The notes below the pieces were generated by a model that was not told where the DNA came from, ran no database searches, and was given only the letters and a program-made list of their open reading frames with translations. A stretch of 64,000 bases of DNA, from the NCBI GenBank assembly GCA_003254905.1, contig QANU01025285.1, forward strand, positions 387,112 to 451,111, written 5' to 3'. The position numbers and the translations under genes are program-made. Positions 53,995 to 64,000 of this stretch are shown here, in pieces. Position 1 is the first letter of the stretch, and each line of letters begins with the position of its first letter. Source of the DNA: Nissolia schottii (Eukaryota; Streptophyta; Magnoliopsida; Fabales; Fabaceae).

Positions 53995-56900
53995 CTAACG
54001 GAAATAAACGGATACCAGAGGGATGTCAATATCTTCACCCTCATCATCCTCGCAGGCTACAACAACGTCCACGTGTCGGCGGTACGAAGGAATGTCCACC
54101 TTGGCTACTTCCCTTGCCAGATCAGCAATTTTTTTGTCCATTCGCTCTTTGTACTTGTTGAACATGCTATTATAAAGCATGGAACTTCCACAAGAAATAC
54201 TATATGCAGTCAAGCCTTTTGCCTTCAGCCACTCAAGAAGCTCCCGGAGGGTAGGATTGTCTCGCAGAATCCATCGGTCCCAAACCGTCCAACTCATATC
54301 CTGATGCTTGATAACCTTCGGTGGAACTGGCTCAGCCATTGAAAAGAGAGGCAGTGCTAGGTTAGCGAAGGTGTTTCTGTAGTCTTCAACTTTGTGGCCT
54401 CCATCAAAAACTTTGTAAAGCTCCAAGCATACAAGACCAGTGGCCATAGCAGTTGAGGTTGCAATAGCAGGAATGATCCGTCCAGCGATAAACTTGGCTT
54501 TTAACTTGTCAACCTCGGGAATGCTGTAATTCCGCGCCCTCATATTGGCAAGCCCGGCTATCACATCCATATGATAATTTGTATCGTCGTCCTAAAGTTA
54601 AGAGAGCAGAATGACAATTTCTTAGTTGATTAAAACTATTAACCAAAAAAAAAAAATATACACAAAATGCTGTGATTAGTTCATTTACTCTGAATCCACA
54701 ATCCAGTTTCAAAGCAAATACAAACTTAACCTCCAAAATGCATAGATGCACACAGCCTTACCCAACAAGGGAAAAGGCAGTTTCCAAAATTTGAACATGT
54801 GACCTCCAAGTCGGCAGCTATCTTACTGTTGTGCCGACCCACTTCAGAATTCACCACTGTAACTAGAGAAAATAGAACACACTCCCTATCATCCAAAATA
54901 TTTTTCTTCTCCAATTAATATGTCACTCAAGTAAATCAAGTATTACTACTTTTCTCAACTTTATCTTTAGTCCCTTGATATTTCTACCAAATGAAACTAA
55001 AGAAAGCATTAATGGAGTGATAATACCTTCAGCATTTTAATAAGTGATTACTGAGTAAATTACATCTACACTTCCTATAAATGAGTTCATTTCTTTCTAA
55101 ATCCTTGCGCAATTCCCTTAAACGACAAATATTCCACAACAGGAGGAGTAATTGACAATTATAAAACAGCTTTAGTAGAAGGGTGAAGCTGCACGGAGCT
55201 TCACAGTAAAAATCCAGATAGAAAGCAGTGTGTTATGGATAGAAAGAATACCTTCTCAAACTGAATTGGTTTCATCCTGAACTCTGGATGCAAATTCACC
55301 CGGGACCTCTCTAACTGGTTTATTAGATCAGCAATAACAGCTGCGTCATCTACAGAAGCAGCAGAGAGACTAGTGGCCTTCTCATCTGTAACTATTTTCA
55401 CATCATTCTTGGGCTGAAAGTCTGGTACTATCACTCTATCAACTGCTTCAGCCAACTTCTTAGGGTTCTTCCCCCAGTCAGGGATTGGGATACCAAATGT
55501 CTCTGCTCGTAAAATAGAAGCTGCCATCAGAAAATGTAGATGGCCAAGATCAGAGGTTGAGAACTGCAATGGATGGGGGAATCTTTTTGGTGCAGACCAA
55601 AAAGGAGCTCCAGTACTGGTTGTGGCATCTTCAGGGAAAGTGTAGATTAACTGCTTCACCCGGTTAGCAAAATAATCATCAAACCTGTGAGTAAAGAACG
55701 AGTTTAGTTCACAAAAAGACTAATATGCTACCAGAACATTACTATAAGAGAACAGAGACAAGCATATAATATTTTTTCGGGATAATAATATTATCAAACC
55801 AACATACTTTAGCCGAGCCCATGTAATACAGTCTTCAAAAGTTTCACACTTTTCCCTGTCCAAGCACTCAAGAACACGCTCCAGGTTTTCCCTTGCTTGA
55901 GCATCACCAGCATGCCTCATCGAGTTAGTGTATTCATTAGGGTTAGACAAATATGCATTCACTTCAGCAGGAGTTTTTTCAAGCAGACCCTCAAACTCTG
56001 AACGAGCCCATGTCAAGCAGTGATCAATATTGTGTGGAAATGAATGTACAGTACACATCGGTGCCTGTTTCTCAGGTGGATCTCTTGATGCACCATAGTT
56101 TTCTGTTAGGTGGGGAATGACCATCTGGGTATTGCATTTGGCTCCAAGAGTTCCAGACTCCAAAAGAGGCTTCTGGAAATACAAGCATCTCTGATCAACA
56201 TATAATCTCGCATTGACATTGTCTAGTGCATTTATCACGACGTTCAAATTCTCCCAGAAGGTATCATGGAACACATTCTCAGTTTCAGAGCTAACACGAT
56301 TTTGCAAAGGTTCGATATTAAAAGCAGGATTTATAGATGCAGCAGCTGAAGCAGCAACTGTAGACTTAGCCTGTCCAATATTCCAATCACGGAAAAGGAA
56401 CTGCCTGCTTAGGTTACTCTTCTCTATAACATCATCATCAGTAATTGTTAGCTTCCCCCGACTTCCACAAGAAACTCCCATGAGAGCAAGATTTTTCAGA
56501 AACTCACATCCCAAAGCACCAGATCCAACAACAAACACTTGAGAATCCTCTAATTTCTTCTGTAACTTCTGTCCAAAAACTGAAATCTGTGCATCGAAAC
56601 GACTACCTACTGGTCTTAAATCATTGGGTTCTAGTGGTTCGGTAGGAAGTGATTCAACAGAGTCGAAGTAGAAAAACTGTACACGAACAGAAGTCAAAAC
56701 AACAATAAATTACAAAGACAAGTATTATAAGCTTTGCAAAACATGATGAAACAGCAGTTTCCACATCAAAAAGTAAACAAAATATATGTAGACTATCTCA
56801 TGTCATCACTCCTATGAACTATGAACCCTAATCAGTGTATATTTCCACTATCAAGTTTGATGTCATATCATCCCCATTTCAAAACAATGTTGAAATATCA

Positions 56901-59900
56901 TGGGTTAAATGGTGTATATGCACATCCATTTGATAAAGGGATGAATGGATGAACATACACAAAAGCACACAAAAAAATACACAAGAAAATGGTCACCAAA
57001 GCTGATGAACAAATATGACATGGATATGTGCAATACAAAAATTAAAAATTAAATTTAAAAAAAAAACCCTGCCCAAACAACCAATTTTTGCATCAAGTTC
57101 AACATAGAGTCGCGCTCAGCTGATTGAAAAGTTACTACATTTGTTTGGACAAAGATCAATCGGACATGGCTTGCTTTGTCCAATAGGTAAAAAAAAATCT
57201 ATACACGTGAAACAATCAAATATCCACCAAAGCAGCAAACTGAACACGCACCACTCAGTCAATCAGCTAACTAATAATGAAAAGGGAAAGTGATAATATT
57301 TTCAAAAGGTCTTTCATTTAGGCATATAACACATCTCAAATTACAAGAGTATTATGATGAAACACTAAAAAATAAGTCACCTGGAAAAGTGGATGAAACT
57401 TCCCAGAGCATGCTTTCATGACCTCTTGTCCCACAATTCCACCAAACATAGCAGCCATTGGGTTCAACACCGCCCTAGCACCAAAGGCAAAGTGTCGCAA
57501 AAGTTTTGGATTAATATCTTCTAGTTTCCCATCACCTAAGCTGTCATTGATATTACTGACAAAATATATAAGCTTCTGTGCATCATCCTCCGAACCGGCA
57601 ACAGGGAAGCGACCCAACTCAGAAATGAACTTATCCAAACCCTGGAATGCTATGTGAAGAAGAGGTGGGCGATCAAACTTGGAAAAATCACTCAGAAGAA
57701 AATCACCTGGATCACTGAGTGCTTCCCTGAGGGGCTTAAAGTTCAACACCTTTGGTTGTTTGACCTGTGTGACAATACCGCCTTTCTCATAAATACCATA
57801 ATTTGTAGTGTCTTCTTCAAGGGTAAACGAATATGCTCTAGCATTTTTAATCTTCCTTGGCTTTCCATCATTCAATTCTTTCATACCATGAACTTCAGAA
57901 AATACAACAAGATCTCCATCCTGAAACTCAAGCCTCTCATCATCAACACAGTATACTAGAGCAGAGTTGTCATTGCTGATGGATGCAACTATGCCACTAT
58001 GGGGTTCCTCTCCATCAACATCAGAAACAGTGAACTCAGGCCCAAAATCACAGAACACAGAACCAAAAAGGCCTCTAACTTCAGTTTTGATAAAAGCAAT
58101 AGGAGGCTGATGACTGTGGCAGTAATCATTGTACTCAGTAGCTTTCTCAAGACTGATATCAGTGAAAACAACTGCCTACAAAATAGCGGGGGGAAAAAAG
58201 AGCAAGTGTTGATTCATCCAAATAAACTAGATACATATGCATTCATTATTCGAAATTAGAAACACACTTCACGATTCATCCAAATAAACCAGATACAAAC
58301 ACATTCATTATTGGAAATTAGAAACACATACTTCACAGTAGACACCATTATAAAGCAGACATGAACAATCTAGTGTTATTTTACCTCAGAATTCTACAAG
58401 TCATAACATGGACAGATCCTATGAAAGGGGCATGAAATAAAATTTACAGAAAGTGTCTGCCTATATTATTTGCTTGCAAAAAATTTAAAGTGATATATAT
58501 TATCAACATACAATGGTCACTATCATAAGTTACCCCCAGTTAGCAGCAGCTACACTGAATTTTCAAAACTAAAGGAAATTAAAACATAGAAAAACTTAAT
58601 TAACAAGCAAATTCTACCATGAATGAACTGATTAGTGACTTAGTAGTTATAAGCTTATTGTTTGGTACAAAATTGAACCATAGTGCTTTTAAGAAAGTGC
58701 AAGCTGCAAACCAAACCCAATTTCATAGATCACCAACAAATTCAGAGGTGATAGAGAAGTTTTTTGGGCGTGAGGTGGATGAAGCAAATCAAAACATATC
58801 ACATAGCATGTTTAAATATAAAAACAATTTAATGGAAATAATATGAAATTCATTCAAATTTCAAAGAAAGGGAAGAGTTAAAAAGAAGATAGAAAAGCAC
58901 CTGAAAATTAGAAAGTTGCTCTTTTGTCAGCTTAGTTGTCAAGCTTAGTACAACCACTGCATTGTTGAGCTCCTGCAACTTACTAACAGAAGCCAGTGCC
59001 CTGTTTTTACCGACATCATTCTCTGTAAAAACAAAATTACTGGACAGATCCCATAGCTCTACAGTCCCCTCGTCATGCAAGGTCACAGACTTCACTCCAG
59101 CAAGAATGAGATTCTTTGCTGCAGGTAGTAAACTTTATTAGAATACAAAACAGGATTAAACACTAAAGGTTTGAACCTAAAAACTCAACCATGAAATAAA
59201 AAACCATCATAAAACCAATAGAATGGTTCAAACCGCATTTACAAATTACAAACTCCCTTAAGGCATGCTTGGCAAACGGTATAAGGCATAATAAGATCGG
59301 CTAATACAATACATCATGACGGTCTCGGTTTCGGGGTATAAAAAATGTATTATATACACTTATCCATTAAAACTCCCTTGAACATCAAAATAATCAAGCC
59401 TAGAGAGGTAAGATTAGATGTGATTAGGTTTAAATGTATAATGTCTCTTTTACCCTTTAATTTTTTTATATTTTCTGAAATGAAAATAATTAATAAATTA
59501 AAAAAATTATACAAAAATGTTAAATAATAAATAAAAAATTTCTAGTAAATGATATCAGATATTAGATATAAAAAGAATCATTCAAAGTAATATAAAATAC
59601 ACAAATAAATAACTAATAATTGTTAAAATATATATAAATAAATAATGGATAATCTTCAGAAATAAAAAATAAATAATGAATAATATTCAGTAATAAATAA
59701 CAAATAATATTTAATTACTATTATTATTGTAGAAATTCAATATAATAAAAAATATAAATGCTACAAAATATTTTAATTAAAATAGTTGTTTTAAATTTTA
59801 AATAGACTAATGCTTGGGAGTCCTAACTTTGGGGCTACTAATTCTCCTAACCAACTTCAACCATACATTTGTCATAATCTCATTGATTTTGTTTGAGATT

Positions 59901-60386
59901 TTGACAAGTATATTGTTAGAGATGGTTAGAAGAATTAGTAGGCCTAAAGTTAGAACTCCAAACCATCACTCTTTTAAATAATCAACAAAAATATTATTTT
60001 AACATATTTTTATTTAATTTTCATATTAATTATGAAAATTACAATAAATAATAGAAAATAATATTAAAATATATATAAGAAAAAGAATATCATATATTTT
60101 AAAAAAATTATATTTTATTTACACCAAAAGTAATTATTTAAAATGTTGAAATAAACACTAAAGAACATTTAATATAAATTATAATTTTCTAAAATAAAAA
60201 TTAACAAATATTTATAATAATTATAAGTAAAAATAAAAATATTTAAATAATTGTATTAACCTCTAAAATCTTTGTTATAAATAAAAACACTACGACATAT
60301 ATGACCCATATAATGACTCTACCCGGTAAGATAAGGCTCAATTGTTGTTGTACTTTTAAATTTGTAATCAAATAATTACTAAAAAC

Positions 60387-60426
<40 letters not shown>

Positions 60427-63392
60427 TCATTAAATAATACTATTATTTTGATAAATTTCTGCTTTACAATTAAAATTATTTACAATTTATAATAACAAGA
60501 GGATAATATAATATTACATAAAATAATATCTTATATAATATTCTATAGTCATACTAAACATTATATAATATTAAAATTTTAATATATCTTACACTATTAA
60601 GTTTTATCTTATGATGCGTGCATACCAAATGAGCCCTTTTTTACTTAATTCGTCAATGAGCCCTTAATTAATTAGGCTATATTGTACAACGTAAAAAGAG
60701 GAGTGAGGACTTCACTTCAGGCAGCAAAGTTGTCCAAAGAAGATATAATAGGAATGAATCATTAAAGTAATGCACGGTGATGGAGGTACATAAAATAAAT
60801 AAATACTAAATAGCCTAAGTTGACAATACAAAGATTATGGATGCGTTCAGATAAGCTCTTTCTACTTCGAACCAGATTCCCAAACAAAAGTGATATATCC
60901 TTCTAAAATCTTCCTAAACATATTACTAATAACTAAATAGAGAAATTAAACCACTAGTGAGGCGCTTGGGTAGTTTGCATGATGTTTCAAATTCATTGCC
61001 ACTTATGCAGCAAAAAATTAAAAAAACATAAAAATAAAACTAAAAAGAGGAAAAAGTACATACAGTTAGAGGTGGGAACAAGTCAGGCCTAGTTCGTTAA
61101 TTTTTGGCTTGGGCTTGGCCTGTTAACTATTATAAGCCGATTTTTTAGCCTGGTCTGGCATGTTTGGGAGGCCTGTCTGTGTATTTTTTTATTATAGAAA
61201 AATAAAAAATAAAAAATTAAAATAAAATAAAATAAAATATGTAATTTTTAATTTTTCAAAAATAATCTTAACAAAATATTGTTTTTGTTAATAACTTAAT
61301 TTCTTAATATAATAATATTCTAAAGTAAAAAACTATAATATATATAGGTGTTTCTTAAGAGAAGGTAGAATATAACATATACTATATAACAAGCAAGAAT
61401 GTATTAATTCAATATGAATCAAAAAGACATTTTCAATAAAGAATTGAAATTCTAAAGCTGCAAGCTCCTAGGGTATGCCCATGAAGAAACATATCAAGAG
61501 ACAAGTCTGAGCAACGTGAATATCCTTTCTGTGAGAGGAAAATCAAATTTTCGTCCATTGATTTTATCATTAACCAAAATCCATATCCAAAAAAGTTTGC
61601 TCAACTTTGTTATGTATATCACCAATTCTTGCTTCGTATGTGATAGCAAGATCATAAACAAAATACATGGCATTTTACCAACCACAAAAAAAAAGGAAAA
61701 TGCCAGCAAAGCTTTCTCACATTATTTAGATGAGATGAGTGTGAGTGTGGGAGAGTCCTAGGGACTCTTTAGATTAGGGTTTCTTTAAAAAGAAAAAATT
61801 AAATAATAAAATTATATTAATAAATATGATTGCATAAAATGTTATAAAAAGTAATGTTAGTTTAGTGGTTAAGGTGATATTTTGGTATGGTAAAGGTCTC
61901 TAGTTCGAGTCCTAATGAAAGTAATGTAAGTTTTTTTTAAGTAAACCTATATGAACATTTGTGAGTAAACACTTTCGTAATAGTCTATTGAAACAAGCTT
62001 TGAAAATGGCCTAGGCCTAGCCTTTTTTGGCAAACAAGTCAGGCCAGGCCACTAACAGGCCTGACAAGCCGCCTGGCCTATTCTCACCCCTACATACAAT
62101 CAATGTCTTTATTTTAAATTAGAAGGGTGTTTAAGGAAATTTCTCAGGAGGATACATCATTTCTCCGTTTTCTAAGCTTAATCAAACAAGCTACAAAAAC
62201 TTCAGATTTTTTTTTCTTTTGTAAGTACGCTTCTTACTTAAAAATAAATAAATAAAAAATAGACAACCACAGGGTATACTCCACTGAATTGGAGGTGGTA
62301 ATCATTTACAGTGACATATATCATTCTCGACAACAAATTACAAAAATTTAAGGGACAGTAACATCACTCTGCCTCACAATTTTCAATACAGAAGGGTGAA
62401 CCAAGCACCGAATCAGCAAATCTACTAGCACCAATCCCATCCCATTATCTAGCCGTTAAAAGATTTTATTTTACTAGAAGCATAGAGCCTAAAGCTACAC
62501 AAAAGGGGAAGAAAACCATTGCCAAATCAAAATATAGCATTTGAGTGTATGTGGGATCCATAATTCTTGTAGTCTCCTACTTTCTTTAGATTTAATCATA
62601 TATTCGTTCAATCAGACAAGAACCCATCATAAACCATAGAGTGCACCAAACACAAAACAAGATCGAGGTACCCAACACCAAACCTAATCCAATGTTCATT
62701 CAACAAACATCAACAATTCAACATTGTGGTATATTTGGTTGGATCGCAATTCTCATATTTTTAATGACAAAACAAGCAAGTCCTATGAGATAAAATTAGG
62801 CGATTAGCCTCTATTCGGTTTTAAACTATCTTTTTAGAGGGATTGATTGGAAAGCTTTGCTAATTGATATTTTTTCTCTTTTGTCAGATTTTGTTCTTGT
62901 GAAAAAGATCCCGTCTTATTTGTTGTATTCTTACCTAACTAGCTTTGCCCAATCATTTGTCAAAAACAAAATCTAAAAAGATGAATGTTCAAAGGCTATA
63001 CCGATCTCGACACCAAGGCCCTGCATCCCCGAAACGAGCACGCTGGATCCAAAGAGCCTCCTCATCGTCTCGCGGCCATACACGGCGAGCTGCCGGCTGT
63101 GCAGATCCTCATCGATGTCCTGCGGGTTCGAATTGCCGAAAGCCATATTTGACGCTCCTTCAATTGGATTGTTGTTACTGGTGCTACAAAAGCTACTGTC
63201 GTTGCCTTTGCTCAACGCGGAATCGGCAGTATCGGCTGGCTGCGGCGAGGAATCGGCTATCCGATTCTTCTTGGGAAATGAAGCAGCACCGTGGAACACG
63301 CTGTTGCTGTTGTTGTGGCAGTTTCCGATTATGTTGCTGTTAGAGTCTTCTTCTACAACCACTCCTTCGCAGGGTCTCTTTCCAGGAAGCAT
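53995..63392 (-). CDS. UBA1: Ubiquitin-activating enzyme E1
   Basis: Six coding exons right to left: 63392-63002, 59118-58901, 58175-57381, 56676-55808, 55684-55252 and 54591-53995. Phases are continuous and give 1100 residues, normal for plant E1. Start [10 protein letters not shown]. Features in order: [15 protein letters not shown] and [20 protein letters not shown] (inactive adenylation half), a second nucleotide-binding [12 protein letters not shown] near residue 519, [10 protein letters not shown], and the catalytic cysteine in [10 protein letters not shown] near residue 676. The end is a ubiquitin-fold domain finishing [10 protein letters not shown]. Family knowledge: E1 adenylates ubiquitin with ATP, forms a thioester at this cysteine and passes ubiquitin to E2 enzymes in cytosol and nucleus. 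No coding break is visible. Intron 1 is 3.9 kb and repeat-rich. The N-terminal tail before the E1 core is variable in the family. Confidence 0.95.
59813..59964. mobile_element. MITE in UBA1 intron 1
   Basis: About 40-bp inverted ends: GGAGTCCTAACTTTGGGGCT and ACTAATTCTCCTAACCAAC at the left pair with the complements of AGGCCTAAAGTTAGAACTCC and GGTTAGAAGAATTAGT at the right. Total about 150 bp, non-coding. Confidence 0.7.
60387..60426 (+). repeat. (ATT)n microsatellite
   Basis: About thirteen ATT units in UBA1 intron 1. Confidence 0.95.
61067..62092. mobile_element. hAT-type element in UBA1 intron 1
   Basis: Ends TAGAGGTGGGAACA (left) and TATTCTCACCCCTA (right; complement TAGGGGTGAGAATA) bound 1026 bp. 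Flanking 8-mers CATACAGT (61059-61066) and CATACAAT (62093-62100) match at 7 of 8. Subterminal GGCCTGGCC/CAGGCC repeats resemble the other hAT-type elements in the window. No transposase remains. Confidence 0.8.
61850..61925 (+). mobile_element. Possible tRNA-derived SINE inside the hAT element
   Basis: TTAGTTTAGTGGTTAAGG resembles a pol III A box and AGTTCGAGTCC a B box, about 45 bp apart, followed by a T-rich stretch. Ends and target duplication are not defined. Confidence 0.3.
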
Positions 63393-63408
63393 ATAGTGCA
63401 GTGAGCTG

Positions 63409-63643
63409 CTGAACACGCAAGGAAACTCCATCAAGAACAAGAAACAATATCAAGAACCAGCAATTAACAGTAACAAAACACGATAATCATCACGAAGAAG
63501 AAAGAGATAGATCGAGAGAGGAATCACTGTAATAAAGCCTAACCCTAGCTCACGCATCTTGATGCGATTTCGATTCCAGTGCGAAACTGCGAAGTAAAGG
63601 GGGGAGAACGGACAAAAGGAGAGACAGGAAGGAAGGAACGTAC
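63409..63643 (-). other. Probable 5' UTR intron of UBA1
   Basis: On the minus strand a donor ATCG|GTACGTTCC (63643) and a T-rich tract ending TTGCGTGTTCAG| (63409) could excise 235 bp, placing the spliced leader 16 bp before the ATG at 63392. This would remove the in-frame upstream ATGs at 63440 and 63431, supporting the start chosen for UBA1. Confidence 0.5.
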
Positions 63644-63649
63644 CGATTG

Positions 63650-64000
63650 GAACTTTAGCGAGGGAATGGAATCTGATTGGATGCCGAGAACCGGAGAGAA
63701 AACTAGGAGAGAAAGAAGAAAAAGATTCGATTTCGTTCTTGTGCTGAGTGTGTGGTTTTTTGCTTTCTTGGATTTTGGGGTTTATTTTAGGAAAAAAATG
63801 GCTTCACTTACGAATTGTGCAGTTATAAACCGTGGGGGGGAGAAAGAGAGAGAGAGGAGGGGTATTTATGGATTTGCGCAAGGTGGTGTTTGGATCGTAG
63901 GGTTTGGGGGATTTGGGACAGGCGCTGCCATTTCTGTCCCTCTTTGCTTTGGTCTTCTCAGAGAGTGAGAGAATGGAAGAAGAGACAGAGAGAAGGGATA
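63650..64000 (-). promoter_or_regulatory. UBA1 promoter/leader region, cut by the window end
   Basis: GA-rich on the plus strand, that is CT-rich on the minus strand as usual for plant leaders. No clear TATA box. The open frame at 63579-63968 on the plus strand is low-complexity and unsupported. Confidence 0.35.

Larger units (their letters stand above)
59119..63001 (-). other. UBA1 intron 1, 3.9 kb
   Basis: A very AT-rich intron holding a MITE (59813-59964), an ATT microsatellite and a 1-kb hAT-like element. No separate gene is supported. Confidence 0.8.

Overview
This is nuclear DNA from a flowering plant. It is AT-rich, its genes have introns with GT..AG borders, and it is crowded with short non-autonomous transposons. 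The gene content (two-domain ubiquitin E1, AVT-type amino acid transporter, glutaredoxin-like Cys-rich protein, LRR-plus-ubiquitin-like protein, AGL80-like type I MADS relics) is typical of eudicots. A legume is plausible from the repeat style, but the sequence does not prove it.

Layout. 1-4.5 kb: an old inverted duplication of an AGL80-like MADS relic, with a TRIM retrotransposon inserted in one arm. 5-11.8 kb: two related hAT-type elements, a foldback element, a dispersed pyrimidine-rich repeat, a seed-type promoter with a 58-codon ORF, and a third MADS relic. 12.3-17.9 kb (minus): a four-exon vacuolar-type amino acid transporter; its 2.9-kb first intron holds a second copy of the dispersed repeat, a foldback and a pure A-run of 294 bases. 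18.8-24.4 kb: copia fragments, one split by a hAT MITE with target duplication, and CACTA-like ends. 24.4-28 kb: nothing recognisable. 28-28.8 kb (minus): a single-exon glutaredoxin-like gene. 29.6-30.7 kb: a hAT-like element whose left junction has been tandemly amplified four times in 141-bp units. 31-38 kb: foldbacks, a long inverted-repeat element and a structure built from scattered GGTTRTGTCT motifs. 38.9-47.0 kb (plus): a ten-exon gene for an LRR protein with an N-terminal ubiquitin-like domain; its third intron carries a degenerate copia element. 47.3-53.9 kb: a LINE-like tail, a hAT element with a perfect 8-bp target duplication, and a 5S rRNA-derived segment of the kind found in Cassandra TRIMs. 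54.0-63.4 kb (minus): a six-coding-exon UBA1 gene, convergent with the LRR gene, with a 3.9-kb first intron full of repeats.

The four intact genes do not form a pathway. Two touch ubiquitin biology (E1 and the ubiquitin-like/LRR protein), but adjacency means little in a plant genome. I found no convincing undescribed biochemical system. The most unusual material is structural: the MADS inverted duplication, the junction-spanning tandem repeat, and the GGTTRTGTCT motif foldback. Exon borders come from reading splice sites and frame continuity and were not checked against transcripts. No tRNA gene, intact rRNA gene or CRISPR array was recognised.
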